Positions 27,314-37,247 are shown, counted from the first letter of the stretch. The stretch is DNA of 64,000 nucleotides from Stappia indica (GCF_009789575.1 NZ_CP046908.1:2769001-2833000); one strand, 5' to 3'. Notes: generated by a model not told the origin, from the sequence alone. A program made the numbers and translations.

Positions 27314-27575
27314 GCGCAATCCGCCGGTCGCGCCCGGCGGTGCCGCGTTTCCAACATCTTGCTGCCGCGAAGCTCTGGCAGGAAAAACTGTCGGCACCAG
27401 CCGGCTCGGCTCCATCCCCCGCCCGGCATCGGCCGGAGCGCGCGGGGGTGGAAAAACCGGCCGGCTTGCGCCTTAGTTAGCCGAGAGACGCATGCAAGCG
27501 ATTCGCCCTCTTGCATCCGCCCGCCAGGCGGATAACAGACCGCGTGAAAGGAAGGCCGAGGGGCAGGCTCAGCCG

Positions 27576-28259
27576 ATGAGTTCGCAGGACGACCAGCACA
27601 CCGCGACCGAAGAAGCGGTCGGGGCCGCCCGGCCCACGGCCGGGCGCTCCCGCGCGCGCGGGCGACGGCTGCTGCGCATCCTGCTGTCCGGCCTCCTCGT
27701 TGCGGGACTCGCCTTCTATGTCGGCTCGTTCCTGCGCTTTGCGGCCACCGTCTCCGGCTACCAGAACAACGATGCGGCCCGTGCCGATGCCATCGTCGTG
27801 CTGACCGGCGGTAGCGAACGGGTCAAGCACGCGCTGACCCTGCTGCAGGCCGGCAATGCCGAACGGCTGCTGATCTCCGGCGTGCATCCCGAGACCACCC
27901 CGAAACAGATCGTCAGTTCCACGGCCAGCGACCTGTCGCTGTTTTCCTGCTGTGTCGATCTCGACCGCAACGCCAACAACACGCTGGAAAACGCATCTGA
28001 AACCGCCAAATGGGCGCGGGAGAACGACTTTTCGCGTCTTCTCGTGGTCACCAGCGCCTACCACATGCCCCGCGCCCTGCTCGAACTAAACTCGACCATG
28101 GCGGATTTCGACCTGGTCCCCGTGCCGGTGCAGACGGCGGATCTCGTCTTCGATCGCTGGTTCGAAGACCCCCGCACGACACTGCTGCTCGCCCGCGAGC
28201 ACCTGAAATATCTGCTTGCCTGGGCGCGTATCGCGGTTATGGAAACCTCGGCGCCTTAA
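27576..28259 (+). CDS. YdcF family protein (DUF218), membrane-anchored
   Basis: 227 residues. An N-terminal polar segment precedes one membrane helix (LLRILLSGLLVAGLAFYVG), then a periplasmic DUF218 domain: ADAIVVLTGGSERVKHALTLLQ, RLLISGVHPETTP, NTLENASETAKWA and LLVVTSAYHMPRALLEL. The domain is found in proteins connected with cell-envelope assembly (SanA, ElyC-like). The ATG at 27576 is preferred by composition; an in-frame ATG at 27492 has its own GAGAG upstream and cannot be excluded. It is followed by plsC, a conserved pair in Rhizobiales. Confidence 0.82.
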   Translation: MSSQDDQHTATEEAVGAARPTAGRSRARGRRLLRILLSGLLVAGLAFYVGSFLRFAATVSGYQNNDAARADAIVVLTGGSERVKHALTLLQAGNAERLLISGVHPETTPKQIVSSTASDLSLFSCCVDLDRNANNTLENASETAKWARENDFSRLLVVTSAYHMPRALLELNSTMADFDLVPVPVQTADLVFDRWFEDPRTTLLLAREHLKYLLAWARIAVMETSAP

Positions 28260-28364
28260 CGGTTCCGTCCTCGCGACTTGCCAGCGAAGCGGTCCGCGCG
28301 GCACCATGGCCGCAACCAGCCCCTTGCGGGCCCGGCCAGCCCGTCCCGCAACCGGTTGAGATCG

Positions 28365-29150
28365 ATGCTGCTTCTTCGCTCGCTTGTGTTCCAGGTCCTG
28401 TTCTACCTCAGCACCTTCGTCCTGATGATCCTCGGCGCGCCGGTCTTTCTGCTGCCGCGCCGCCTCGGCTGGCCGCTGGTGCCGTTCTGGGCACGGGTCG
28501 AGCTGTTCCTGCTGAAGTGGATCGTTGGCGTCAGGGTCGAGTTCCGCGGCCTGGAGAACATCCCGCAAGGCGGCTACATCGTCGCCGCCAAGCACCAGTC
28601 GGCCTGGGAGACCTTCGCCCTGCTGCCGCTGTTCCCCTCGCCCACCTATGTGCTGAAACGCGAGCTGCGCTACATCCCGATCTTCGGCTGGTATACGGCG
28701 AAGTTCCGGCAGATCCCGGTCGACCGCGGCAAGCGTTCGGCCGCGCTCGCCGCCATGACCCAGCGCGCCGGCGAAGCGGTGGCCGAGGGCCGGCAGATCC
28801 TGATCTTTCCGGAAGGCACCAGGCGGGGCGCCGGCGAGGAGCCGCGCTACAAGCACGGCGTCGCCCATCTCTATCGCTCGCTCGCGGCGCCGGTGCTGCC
28901 GGTCGCGCTGAATTCCGGCCTGTTCTGGCCGCGCCGCGGCTGGTGCCTCTATCCGGGCACCGTTCTGGTGGAATTCCTGCCGCCGATCGCCCCGGGCCTC
29001 GACCTCGAGAGCTTCCACGCGCGGCTGGTGTCGGATATCGAGACCACCTCCGACCGGCTGCTCGACGAGGCAGCGGCGCAAGCGCCGGCCTCGCCGGTCG
29101 TCCGCCGGGCGCAGGAACGCCGCGCTGCGCGCGGTCTTCAATCTGCGTGA
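28365..29150 (+). CDS. plsC: 1-acyl-sn-glycerol-3-phosphate acyltransferase
   Basis: Makes phosphatidic acid from lysophosphatidic acid at the inner membrane. 261 residues. An N-terminal hydrophobic segment is followed by the acyltransferase blocks: KHQSAWE (motif I, HX4E here, not the classical HX4D), FRQIPVDRGKRSAA (motif II), LIFPEGTRRGAGEEPRYKHGVA (motif III) and LPVALNSG (motif IV). The start at 28365 follows GGTTGAG. It lies 105 bases after the YdcF gene in the same direction. Confidence 0.92.
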   Translation: MLLLRSLVFQVLFYLSTFVLMILGAPVFLLPRRLGWPLVPFWARVELFLLKWIVGVRVEFRGLENIPQGGYIVAAKHQSAWETFALLPLFPSPTYVLKRELRYIPIFGWYTAKFRQIPVDRGKRSAALAAMTQRAGEAVAEGRQILIFPEGTRRGAGEEPRYKHGVAHLYRSLAAPVLPVALNSGLFWPRRGWCLYPGTVLVEFLPPIAPGLDLESFHARLVSDIETTSDRLLDEAAAQAPASPVVRRAQERRAARGLQSA

Positions 29151-29157
29151 GGAATGA

Positions 29158-29622
29158 TCAGGACCGGGGGGGCGGCGTGCCGGAGGACGGCGGCACGCGC
29201 CAGCAGCCGGACTGGCGTCCGGCGATCAGCCAATAGACGAAACCGGCCATGAAACCGGTCGCCGCGGCGATCAGCGTGCCCGGGCGGATGTCCGCATGCG
29301 GGCCTCCCAGCCCTTCGCCGGACCACCATAGAAAGATGGCGATGGCACCGCCCGCCGCCAGGTGGAAGACGATCCCGCGCAGCCGCATCAGCTCCGCAAT
29401 GGCGATGGCGACCAGCGCCGGCACGAAGGCCAGCCCGCCGATCACGCTCGCCCCCACCAGCGACCAGCCGAAGGTCATACCGACCACCACCGGATCGCCG
29501 GACGGATCTGCGAGCCCGCGCAGCAGGCCGAAGGCAACGAAAGCGGCCGCCGCCAGAAAGGCAAGGATCAGCCCCAGCACGATGCGGATGGACTGGGCCA
29601 GCAAGCGCCCGCCGTCGACCAT
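29158..29622 (-). CDS. Conserved membrane protein next to rlmN (154 aa)
   Basis: 154 residues with four hydrophobic helices (about 10-33, 48-72, 80-100 and 113-135) and a polar C-terminus. I recognise no catalytic motif. It starts three bases after the rlmN stop, so it is surely on the rlmN transcript. A small membrane protein in this position is common in Rhizobiales, but its function is unknown. Confidence 0.7.
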   Translation of the reverse strand: MVDGGRLLAQSIRIVLGLILAFLAAAAFVAFGLLRGLADPSGDPVVVGMTFGWSLVGASVIGGLAFVPALVAIAIAELMRLRGIVFHLAAGGAIAIFLWWSGEGLGGPHADIRPGTLIAAATGFMAGFVYWLIAGRQSGCWRVPPSSGTPPPRS

Positions 29623-29625
29623 CGC

Positions 29626-30876
29626 CTAGCTCGCAGCGGCAGCGGTTTCGGCCGCTGCCCGGTCGCGGGCACGCATGCGCTCGGATTCCGACTTGAGCTG
29701 GCCGCAGGCCGCAAAAATGTCGCGTCCGCGCGGCGTGCGGATCGGCGAGGCATAGCCCGCCCGGTTGACGACCTCGGCAAAGGCCTCGATCTGCTCCCAG
29801 TCGGAGCATTCGTAGGGGGAGCCCGGCCAGGGATTGAACGGGATCAGGTTGATCTTCGCCGGAATGCCCTTGAGCAGGCGCACCAGCTCGCGCGCATCGG
29901 CCAGGCTGTCGTTGACGCCCTTCAGCATCACGTATTCGAAGGTGATGCGGCGGGCATTGTTCAGCCCCGGATAGGCCCGGCAGGCGTCCAGCAGCTCGGC
30001 GATGTTCCACTTCTTGTTGATCGGCACCAGTTCGTCGCGCAGTTCGTCGCGTACCGCGTGCAGCGAGATCGCCAGCATGCAGCCGATCTCCGCCCCGGTG
30101 CGCTCGATCATCGGCACCACGCCGGAGGTCGACAGGGTGATGCGCCGCTTCGACAGCGACAGGCCCTCGCCGTCCGAAGCGATCAGCAGCGCCTTCTTGA
30201 CGTTGTCGAAATTGTAGAGCGGCTCACCCATGCCCATCATCACGATGTTGGTGACGAGGCGCCCCTCGCTCGGCACCGCCGCCCCGGCAGGCGTCTCGCC
30301 CTTGGGGAAATCGCCGAGCCGGTCGCGAGCGACCAGGATCTGGGCGAGGATCTCTTCCGCCGTCAGGTTGCGCACCAGGCGCTGCGTGCCCGTATGGCAG
30401 AAGGTGCAGGTCAGCGTGCAGCCGACCTGCGAGGAGACGCAGAGCGTCCCGCGCCCCTCCTCGGGAATGTAGACGGTCTCGATCTCTACCGGACGACCGG
30501 CGCCGCGCGGAGGAAAGCGGAACAGCCACTTGCGCGTGCCGTCGCTGGAGATCTGCTCCGACACCATCTCCGGCCGGCGGATGCTGAAGGCCTCGGCCAT
30601 CTGGGCGCGCAGGTCCTTGGCGATGTTCGTCATGTCGGAAAAGTCGGACGCGCCGCGCACATAGAGCCAGTGCCACAGCTGGGCGACGCGCATGCGCAGC
30701 TGCCGCTCGGGCACGCCGATGCCGGCCAGCGCCTCGGCCAGCTCCGTGCGGTCGAGGCCGACCAGGACCGGCTTGTCGCCGGGGGCCTGCGCCGTGGGAC
30801 GCGCCGGCACTGCCGGAGTGCCCGCCGGAACACCCTCGGGCGCGCTGGTTGCGGTATCGTGCTGCATCAGGCTCAT
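29626..30876 (-). CDS. rlmN: Dual-specificity 23S rRNA/tRNA adenine-C2 methyltransferase RlmN
   Basis: Radical SAM enzyme that methylates A2503 of 23S rRNA and A37 of some tRNAs. 416 residues. The radical-SAM Cys triad lies in [11 protein letters not shown]; the SAM contact is in [14 protein letters not shown]; the [18 protein letters not shown] and [20 protein letters not shown] blocks follow. The C-terminal methyl-carrying Cys lies in DIFAACGQL. The N-terminal 35 residues are Ala/Pro-rich. Start ATG at 30876; MQHDT at 30867 is an alternative. It has a 5' region with a strong hairpin. Confidence 0.95.
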   Translation of the reverse strand: MSLMQHDTATSAPEGVPAGTPAVPARPTAQAPGDKPVLVGLDRTELAEALAGIGVPERQLRMRVAQLWHWLYVRGASDFSDMTNIAKDLRAQMAEAFSIRRPEMVSEQISSDGTRKWLFRFPPRGAGRPVEIETVYIPEEGRGTLCVSSQVGCTLTCTFCHTGTQRLVRNLTAEEILAQILVARDRLGDFPKGETPAGAAVPSEGRLVTNIVMMGMGEPLYNFDNVKKALLIASDGEGLSLSKRRITLSTSGVVPMIERTGAEIGCMLAISLHAVRDELRDELVPINKKWNIAELLDACRAYPGLNNARRITFEYVMLKGVNDSLADARELVRLLKGIPAKINLIPFNPWPGSPYECSDWEQIEAFAEVVNRAGYASPIRTPRGRDIFAACGQLKSESERMRARDRAAAETAAAAS

Positions 30877-31235
30877 GTCGTCGGTCCGTGATGTGACGTG
30901 GGTTCGCGGCGACGCCCTGCGGGATCCCGGCCTGTCGCCGCGCGCTCCTGCAAACGCCGAAAAGGCGGCACCAAGCTGGCTGCCGCCGGTACTGTCCGGT
31001 CCTGACTGCTTCCGCCCTTCGCAGGGATCGGAGATCCGCAGTCCGGAAATGACCGAACCGTCCCACCCCATAGCTGGGGGCGGGACGGTTCGTGTTTCGG
31101 GGGTCTTATACAGCAAGCCGGGCGATTTGTGAGCCCCAAAGCGCATGCACCCCGCGCGGAGCGGGTCCGCTCCGGAGGGCAGGCTGGCTGGGGCATCCGG
31201 CCGCGGGCCGGATCTCCTGGCTTGCCGCGCAGGCC
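30877..31235 (-). other. rlmN 5' region with a 14-bp hairpin and nearby TATAAG
   Basis: 359 bases between ialB and rlmN, no gene seen. GAACCGTCCC (31055-31064) pairs perfectly with GGGACGGTTC (31082-31091), and the interior adds CCCC/GGGG. On the minus strand TATAAG at 31110-31105 could be a -10 box, which would put this hairpin at the very 5' end of the rlmN message. A second perfect stem, ATCCGGCC 31195-31202 with GGCCGGAT 31206-31213, lies just after ialB and may end its transcript. Confidence 0.45.
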
Positions 31236-31742
31236 TTACTGGCAGGCCCGGTCCGCGGCGGTGACCGCCGCCGTGATGCCCGACAGTGAGAAGTCGTAGG
31301 TGGTCTGCGTACCGCGCGCCGAGACGCCGGTAACGACCATGCCACGACCGGCCTTCATCGCGGCGACGAGCTGACGCTCCTCGGTCGCATTGGCCATCCA
31401 GGCGCCGTCGTTCTTCGTGAACATCGTGAACTTCTGACCGTCCACGTCGACGGAAACCGACGACTGTTCCTTGAAGGCGTAACCGACGATCACGCTGGGT
31501 TCGTTGTTGACGTTCTCGCCAGGCCGGTTCGACACGAAGAAGAACACATCTCCGTGATTGCGATCGCTCGGCGAGAGCTTGGTCGGCTTGGACAAGGCAT
31601 AGCAAACCTTGCCCTTGGAACCGCCATAGGAATAGGCGTCCCAGTTATTGTGCTGACTGACAAGGGTCGGCGTCTGGGCGTGCGCCGACACGCCCGTGAG
31701 GACGAGTGCCAGAAGAGCCGGGAAGAGCGTTCTTGCTTGCAT
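31236..31742 (-). CDS. Invasion-associated locus B (IalB) family exported protein
   Basis: About 168 residues. The signal peptide is [17 protein letters not shown] with cleavage near AHAQ. The mature domain holds the IalB pattern [40 protein letters not shown] and [15 protein letters not shown], with two Cys likely in a disulfide. Named from Bartonella invasion but widespread in free-living alphaproteobacteria; periplasmic, role unclear. AGGAG touches the first of two consecutive ATG codons; the second (31742) has better spacing and is chosen. Confidence 0.85.
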   Translation of the reverse strand: MQARTLFPALLALVLTGVSAHAQTPTLVSQHNNWDAYSYGGSKGKVCYALSKPTKLSPSDRNHGDVFFFVSNRPGENVNNEPSVIVGYAFKEQSSVSVDVDGQKFTMFTKNDGAWMANATEERQLVAAMKAGRGMVVTGVSARGTQTTYDFSLSGITAAVTAADRACQ

Positions 31743-32173
31743 CATCTCCTAAACCGCTACTGCTAACTATCCGGAATGGATCGAATTTGCTGAGCAATCG
31801 TCACCTTGTCTTAAGGTTATCGCCCAGCAGGTTACGAAAGGGTTGATAAACTCGAAAAGCCGACAGGCGGCTTCGCAAACCCGCTACGATCACTGGATGG
31901 CGCACGCTGGCCGTACAAATCGGGCAAGAGTGTGACACTTTTGCCGAGCCGTCCTTACTCCTTCCGGGGATTGACGAAACCGCCCTGCCCGGTCTGATGT
32001 TAGGAGGGCGCGTCCGCCCGGCACATGCGCATCGACGCAATGCCCGACTTCCGCTATTGGACGGTAGCTATCGGAACCCTGTCGCAGCACTCAGACCCGG
32101 ACGAAGAAAGACAGATGAGTCAGGCCAAATCGACAAGGCGGGTACGTTTCGGCCGGATTCGGGCGGGAGTAGC
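31743..32173. other. Divergent regulatory region between ialB and the ECF sigma gene
   Basis: 431 bases with no credible gene on either strand. On the plus strand TTGACG at 31971-31976 is followed by TGATGT at 31995, a possible but weak promoter. GGAAC occurs at 32071-32075, which could belong to an ECF-type -35, but no matching -10 was found. The 31746-31830 part is AT-rich and probably carries the ialB promoter. Confidence 0.35.
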
Positions 32174-32746
32174 GTGCGCGTGACTGTCGAGGACCGCTTT
32201 TCCCGGCTCATAGCGAAGGTTGCGCAGGACCGCGACAGAGCGGCCTTTGCCGAACTGTTCGATCACTTCGCGCCCCGCCTGAAGGCCTATCTGATGCGCT
32301 TGGGGTCCGACGGCGCCACCGCCGAGGAGCTCACCCAGGAGGTGATGATCACCCTGTGGCGCAAGGCGGGACTTTTTGACGCAAGCCGCGCCAACGCCGC
32401 CACCTGGCTGTTCCGCATCGCCCGCAACCGCCGCATCGATTCCCTGCGCCGCGACCGCTCCGCCCTGCTCGACGCCGAGGATCCGAGCCTGCGCCCGCCG
32501 GCTCCCGAGGACCAGGACGACGAGCTCGACGCCCGCATGCGCGAAGAGCGGGTGCGCGAAGCCATGAAGGAATTGCCGGAGGAGCAGGCGGACCTGATCC
32601 GCCGGGCCTTTTTCTCCGGCCTGTCGCACAGCCAGATTGCCGAGGACACCGGCCTGCCGCTCGGCACGGTGAAGTCGCGCATCCGCCTCGCCTTCACCCG
32701 GTTGCGCCGCATCCTGGAAGCCGACGAAGCGATCGACACCGACTGA
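32174..32746 (+). CDS. RpoE-like ECF sigma factor (ECF11-type)
   Basis: 190 residues. Region 2 is AAFAELFDHFAPRLKAYLMR then AEELTQEVMITLWRKA, with FRIARNRRIDSLRRDR for -10 recognition; region 4 is LPEEQADLIRRAFFSGLSHSQIAEDTGLPLGTVKSRIRLAF with the helix-turn-helix. The sequence strongly recalls Rhodobacter RpoE (singlet-oxygen response), whose anti-sigma ChrR normally follows directly. Here no anti-sigma gene is adjacent; parB lies tail to tail. The GTG at 32174 has GGGAG four bases upstream; GTG 32180 is possible. Confidence 0.88.
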   Translation: MRVTVEDRFSRLIAKVAQDRDRAAFAELFDHFAPRLKAYLMRLGSDGATAEELTQEVMITLWRKAGLFDASRANAATWLFRIARNRRIDSLRRDRSALLDAEDPSLRPPAPEDQDDELDARMREERVREAMKELPEEQADLIRRAFFSGLSHSQIAEDTGLPLGTVKSRIRLAFTRLRRILEADEAIDTD

Positions 32747-32790
32747 CCCGTGCTTGCGCATGGGCAGCGGCCCTCACCATTAACCCTTAA

Positions 32791-32814
32791 AATTCAATAG
32801 CTTGAATTGTTTTT
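32791..32814 (+). terminator. Intrinsic terminator of the ECF sigma gene
   Basis: AATTCAA (32791-32797) pairs with TTGAATT (32802-32808), four-base loop, followed by GTTTTTAA. An AT-only stem is unusual in this GC-rich DNA. Confidence 0.55.
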
Positions 32815-32874
32815 AACTGCAGAACGTCCGTCCGCTCCGGAAGGCCGGAACGGATCGGACCGTTTCCGAATCGG

Positions 32875-33771
32875 TCAGCCCTGGACGCCGAGCAGCCGGC
32901 AGATTTCGTCGAGCTGCTCCAGCGAGGCATACTTGATCTTGAGTTCGCCCGCACCCTTGTCCTGCTTGTGGGCGATGGCGATCTTCAGGCCCAGCGTGTC
33001 CGTCAGCCGCTTTTCCAGCGCCTTGGTATCCGCATCCTTCTCCGGCTTTGGCGCCTTGCCGGCATTGGTGCGCGACAGCGCCTGCGGGTCCTGCGCCAGC
33101 TTCTCCGCCTCGCGGACGTTCAGCCCCTTCTCGACGATCAGCTCGGCCAGCGCTGCCGGGTCCTGCGCAGTGATCAGCGCGCGCGCATGGCCGGCGGTCA
33201 GCAGGCCTTCCGCGAGGTAGTCCTTCACCGAGTTCGGCAGCTTCAGCAGGCGCAGCGTGTTCGCCACGTGGCTGCGGCTCTTGCCAATGACCTTGGCCAG
33301 TTCGCTCTGGCTGTAGGAGAATTCCTGCACCAGCTGGTCGTAGCCGAGCCCCTCCTCGATCGGATTGAGATCGGCGCGCTGGACGTTCTCGATGATCGCC
33401 AGCTCGAGCGCTTCCTGGTCGGTGACCTCGCGCACCACCACCGGCACCATGTGCAGGCCGGCCCGCTGCGCCGCTCGCCAGCGGCGTTCGCCGGCGATGA
33501 TCTCGTAGGCGTTGTCGCGGCCTGCCACCGGGCGCACCAGCAAGGGCTGCACGATGCCCTTCTCGCGCACCGAGCTGGTCAGGTCTTCCAGATCGCTTTC
33601 GGTGAAGGTCTTGCGCGGATTGCGTGGATTGGCGGTCAGGAACTCGATCGGCACCCGGCGCGTGTCGCGGGGCGGCCGCGGGTCTGCCGGCGGCTCCGTT
33701 CCCACTTCGCCGATCAGCGCGGCGAGCCCCCGGCCCAGCCGCTTCTTCTTTCCGCTATCGTCATCCGCCAT
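32875..33771 (-). CDS. parB: Chromosome-partitioning protein ParB
   Basis: 298 residues. CTP-dependent DNA clamp that loads at parS and spreads. The N-terminal KKRLGRGLAALIG peptide (ParA contact) is followed by the ParB/Srx CTPase domain with GERRWRAAQRAG and ENVQRADLNPIEE, then the helix-turn-helix (YSQSELAKVIGKSRSHVANTLRLL), and a C-terminal dimerisation segment. The basic linker near residues 220-250 is typical. Five parS sites lie within 9 kb. It follows parA on the same strand, 52 bases apart. Confidence 0.97.
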   Translation of the reverse strand: MADDDSGKKKRLGRGLAALIGEVGTEPPADPRPPRDTRRVPIEFLTANPRNPRKTFTESDLEDLTSSVREKGIVQPLLVRPVAGRDNAYEIIAGERRWRAAQRAGLHMVPVVVREVTDQEALELAIIENVQRADLNPIEEGLGYDQLVQEFSYSQSELAKVIGKSRSHVANTLRLLKLPNSVKDYLAEGLLTAGHARALITAQDPAALAELIVEKGLNVREAEKLAQDPQALSRTNAGKAPKPEKDADTKALEKRLTDTLGLKIAIAHKQDKGAGELKIKYASLEQLDEICRLLGVQG

Positions 33772-33823
33772 CGTCACTGCCTGTTCTTGTTGTCGGCCGC
33801 CGAACCGTTGCGCATCCGAATCG

Positions 33824-34651
33824 TCATGCGGCAACGCCGCGCAGCGTACGCTCGCGCTGGATGATTTCCGAGGCCAGGCGCAGATAGGCCTGGCTGCCGG
33901 AACATTTCAGATCGTAGAGCAGCGCCGGCTTGCCATAGGACGGCGCCTCGGACACCCGCACGTTGCGCGGGATGATCGTGTCGTAGACCGCATCGCCCAT
34001 GGTCTCGCGCACGTCGGCGACCACCTGGGCGGAGAGATTGTTGCGGCTGTCGTACATGGTCAGGACGATGCCGTGGATCGACAGTTCCGAGTTCAGCGCC
34101 GCCTTCACCTGCTCCACCGTGCTGAGCAGCTGGCTGAGGCCCTCCAGCGCGAAGAACTCGCATTGCAGCGGCACCAGGATCGAATGGCTGGCCGACAGCG
34201 CGTTGATGGTCAAAAGGTTCAGCGAGGGCGGGCAATCGATCAGCACATAGGTGAAATCCGTGGGCGCGGTCTGGCGCCCCTGCCCTGCCAGCTCGGAGAT
34301 GGCCTTGCGCAGCCGGTGGGCCCGGTCGGAGCGGCTGGCGATCTCCAGCTCGACGCCGAGCAGGTCCATGGTCGACGGCGCCACCCACAGCCGCGGCACC
34401 GCCGTATCCTGGATCGTTTCGGCCAGCGAACAATCGCCGATCAGAACGTCGTAGGTGGAAAGATCGCGGTTGCGCCGGTCGATGCCGAGACCGGTAGAAG
34501 CGTTGCCCTGCGGATCGAGATCGATCACCAGCACCCGCTCGCCGATGGCGGCAAGCGCCGTCCCGAGGTTGATTGCCGTGGTCGTCTTGCCGACGCCGCC
34601 CTTCTGGTTGGCAAGCGCGAGGACGCGTGGAGACTGAGGAAGCATGCTCAT
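33824..34651 (-). CDS. parA: Chromosome-partitioning ATPase ParA
   Basis: 275 residues. Deviant Walker A KGGVGKTT at residues 17-24, switch region DLDPQGNAST, Walker B YVLIDCPPSL. Forms ATP-dependent gradients on DNA that pull ParB-parS complexes. The start overlaps the rsmG stop as ATGA, so translation is coupled to the rRNA methyltransferase as in other alphaproteobacterial origins. AAAGG lies upstream with normal spacing. Confidence 0.97.
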   Translation of the reverse strand: MSMLPQSPRVLALANQKGGVGKTTTAINLGTALAAIGERVLVIDLDPQGNASTGLGIDRRNRDLSTYDVLIGDCSLAETIQDTAVPRLWVAPSTMDLLGVELEIASRSDRAHRLRKAISELAGQGRQTAPTDFTYVLIDCPPSLNLLTINALSASHSILVPLQCEFFALEGLSQLLSTVEQVKAALNSELSIHGIVLTMYDSRNNLSAQVVADVRETMGDAVYDTIIPRNVRVSEAPSYGKPALLYDLKCSGSQAYLRLASEIIQRERTLRGVAA

Positions 34652-35331
34652 CCGGTCTGGCCTTTCCCTGTCGCGCCGCGCGGCCGAAGCCCCGAGATCA
34701 TGAGGAGCCGGCTGTCGGGATCGATGAGGCTCTCCCTTTCTACCAGATCGAACTCCCAAGCGTGAGCGGCACGCGCGACCTCGTCGCGGAAATTTTTTCC
34801 TTTGTGGAAAATCGCAGGCGCGCCGTGATTCGAAAAGGGCTCTGCATAGGTCAGCAGCTCGGAAAGATCGGCCAGCGCCCGCGCCGACACCGCGTCGATC
34901 TCGCCGGCAAGCTCCCCCGATACATCCTCGATCCGCGCCGCATGCACCGTCGCCGGACATCCCGTCTCGCGGATCACCGTGCGCAGGAACGCCGCCTTGC
35001 GGCTGTTGCTCTCGATCAGGTGGACATGCGCGCCGGGCAGGCGCTCCATCTGCACCATCGCCGTCACCAGTCCGGGAAAGCCTGCGCCGCTGCCGAGGTC
35101 CGCCCAACGCGCCGCATCGGGAACCATCGCCACCACCTGCAGGCTGTCGGCCACATGCCGCCGCCAGGCCTCCGGCAGGGTCGACGGCGCCACCAGGTTC
35201 TGCGCCTTCTGCCAGTGCAGGAGCAAATTCACGTAAGTGGTCAAGCGCTCCACTGTTTCACGTGAAACTTCGAAAATTCCGTGAAGCACTTCCGGGCCGT
35301 CCTCGACGGCCAACCGCGCCGGCCGGCTCAT
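34648..35331 (-). CDS. rsmG: 16S rRNA (guanine527-N7)-methyltransferase RsmG (GidB)
   Basis: 227 residues. The SAM-binding motif I is [11 protein letters not shown] and [15 protein letters not shown] follows; [11 protein letters not shown] marks the substrate region. Methylates G527 of 16S rRNA; loss causes low-level streptomycin resistance in bacteria. Overlaps mnmG (four bases upstream) and parA (four bases downstream), so three genes are coupled. The reading frame contains a perfect parS site near its 5' end, encoding [10 protein letters not shown]. Confidence 0.95.
   Translation of the reverse strand: MSRPARLAVEDGPEVLHGIFEVSRETVERLTTYVNLLLHWQKAQNLVAPSTLPEAWRRHVADSLQVVAMVPDAARWADLGSGAGFPGLVTAMVQMERLPGAHVHLIESNSRKAAFLRTVIRETGCPATVHAARIEDVSGELAGEIDAVSARALADLSELLTYAEPFSNHGAPAIFHKGKNFRDEVARAAHAWEFDLVERESLIDPDSRLLMISGLRPRGATGKGQTG
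35254..35269. other. parS site 1 (inside rsmG)
   Basis: TGTTTCACGTGAAACT, 15 of 16 positions identical to the consensus palindrome, with a perfect 14-base core. It is 1.5 kb from parB and lies within the rsmG coding sequence. Confidence 0.93.
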
Positions 35332-37247
35332 GCCACGGCCTCCCGGCCGCCGGCGCGTGAGGTCGCTTTTTCCGCCTTGCGCACATGCGACAGCAGCAGC
35401 GTCAGCGCCGCCGGCGTCACCCCGTCGATCCGCGCCGCCTGGCCCAGCGTTTCGGGGCGCGCGCCTTCCAGCTTCTGCCGCGCCTCGTTGGACAGGCCCT
35501 TGACCAGCGCGTAGTCGAGGCTTGCCGGCAGCATCAAGTCCTCGTCGCGGCGCAGCGCATCGATATCCGCCTCCTGCCGCTTGAGATAGACCGCATAGAG
35601 CGCGTCGATCGCCACCTGCCCCGCGATCTTCGGACCGAGCGCACCGATCTCCTGCGGCCAGACGACGGCCAGCTTGTCGAGGTCGATGTCGGGATAGGAC
35701 AGCAACTCGAAGGCCGAGCGCCGCACGCCGTCCTGGTTGATCGGCAGGCCGGCGCGCCGCCCCTCTTCCGGGGTCACCACCAGATTGGAGAGCACCTCGC
35801 GCGCCTGCGCCAGGTCCCGGCACTTCGCCTCGAACCGCGCAGCCCGGTCGGCGGACACGCAGCCGATCTCCATGCCCATCGGCGTCAGCCGCTGGTCGGC
35901 ATTGTCCGCCCGCAGCGACAGCCGGTACTCGGCCCGCGAGGTGAACATGCGATAGGGCTCGTTGACGCCGCAGGTCACCAGGTCGTCGATCATCACGCCG
36001 AGATAGCCCTTGTCGCGACCGAAGACGACAGGCGCCTTCCCGCCCGCCTTCAGCGCCGCATTCAGACCGGCAACGAGGCCCTGCGCGGCCGCTTCCTCGT
36101 AGCCGGTCGTACCGTTGATCTGGCCGGCCAGGAACAGCCCGCCGACCCGGCGCGTCTCCAGCGTGCGGCCCAGCTCGCGCGGGTCGATGTGATCGTATTC
36201 GATGGCATAGCCCGGCCGCAGCACGGCGACATCCTCCAGACCCGGAATGGTCCGCAGGAACGCCAGCTGCGCGTCTTCCGGCAGCGAGGTCGAGATGCCG
36301 TTGGGATAGATCGTCGGGTCGTCCAGCCCCTCCGGTTCCAGGAACACCTGATGGCCGTCGCGGTCGCCGAACCGGACCACCTTGTCCTCGATGGAGGGGC
36401 AATAGCGCGGTCCCCGCCCGACGATCTCGCCGGAATACATCGCCGAGCGATGCAGGTTCTCGCGGATGATCTCGTGGGTGCGCAGCGTCGTGCGGGTGAT
36501 GTGGCACGAGACCTGCGGCGTGGTGATGGCACACGTCAGCTCGGAAAATGGTTCCGGATCCGAATCGCCCTTCTGCTCCGCCAGTCGGTCCCAATGGATC
36601 GTGCGCCCGTCGAGCCGCGCCGGCGTGCCCGTCTTGAGCCGTCCCAGCTCGAACCCGTGCGAGAGCAGCGAGGCCGACAGCAGGTTCGACGGCGCCTCGT
36701 CGGCGCGGCCGGCCGCGATCTTGCGCTCGCCGATATGGATGACGCCGCGCAGGAACGTACCCGTGGTCAGCACCACCGCGCCGGCGACGAGCCGTCGCCC
36801 GTCCGCCAGCACCACCCCGCCGACATGCCCATCGGTCACGGTCAGCTCGGCCGCCTCCCCTTCGACGACCTCCAGATTGGCGGTCTCGCGGATCGCGTCC
36901 TGCATCGCCTGGCGATAGAGCTTGCGGTCGGCCTGGGCCCGCGGCCCGCGCACGGCCGGTCCCTTGCGCCGGTTGAGCAGGCGGAACTGGATGCCCGCCC
37001 GGTCGGCCACCCGGCCCATCAATCCGTCCAGCGCATCGACCTCGCGCACCAGATGCCCCTTGCCCAGGCCGCCGATGGCAGGGTTGCAGGACATCACGCC
37101 GATTGTGGAGAAGCTGTGGGTGAGCAGGGCGGTGCGCGCGCCCAGCCGTGCGCTGGCGCTTGCCGCCTCGCAGCCCGCATGGCCGCCGCCGATGACGATC
37201 ACATCGAAGACAGGCTCGGCGACATCTCCGCCCTTCATCCTGGTCAT
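35328..37247 (-). CDS. mnmG: tRNA uridine-5-carboxymethylaminomethyl modification enzyme MnmG (GidA)
   Basis: 639 residues. FAD-binding [10 protein letters not shown] at about residues 20-29, the [20 protein letters not shown] block, [30 protein letters not shown] and the C-terminal MnmE-binding helical domain. With MnmE it makes cmnm5U34 in tRNAs. Start taken at 37247; MKGGD at 37238 is possible. It is followed by rsmG with a four-base overlap, and a parS site lies in the 245-base gap before it. Confidence 0.96.
   Translation of the reverse strand: MTRMKGGDVAEPVFDVIVIGGGHAGCEAASASARLGARTALLTHSFSTIGVMSCNPAIGGLGKGHLVREVDALDGLMGRVADRAGIQFRLLNRRKGPAVRGPRAQADRKLYRQAMQDAIRETANLEVVEGEAAELTVTDGHVGGVVLADGRRLVAGAVVLTTGTFLRGVIHIGERKIAAGRADEAPSNLLSASLLSHGFELGRLKTGTPARLDGRTIHWDRLAEQKGDSDPEPFSELTCAITTPQVSCHITRTTLRTHEIIRENLHRSAMYSGEIVGRGPRYCPSIEDKVVRFGDRDGHQVFLEPEGLDDPTIYPNGISTSLPEDAQLAFLRTIPGLEDVAVLRPGYAIEYDHIDPRELGRTLETRRVGGLFLAGQINGTTGYEEAAAQGLVAGLNAALKAGGKAPVVFGRDKGYLGVMIDDLVTCGVNEPYRMFTSRAEYRLSLRADNADQRLTPMGMEIGCVSADRAARFEAKCRDLAQAREVLSNLVVTPEEGRRAGLPINQDGVRRSAFELLSYPDIDLDKLAVVWPQEIGALGPKIAGQVAIDALYAVYLKRQEADIDALRRDEDLMLPASLDYALVKGLSNEARQKLEGARPETLGQAARIDGVTPAALTLLLSHVRKAEKATSRAGGREAVA

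Noticed and set aside
32747-32874. Anti-sigma factor gene after the ECF sigma factor
   Set aside because: Only 128 bases with a terminator; no frame of useful length.
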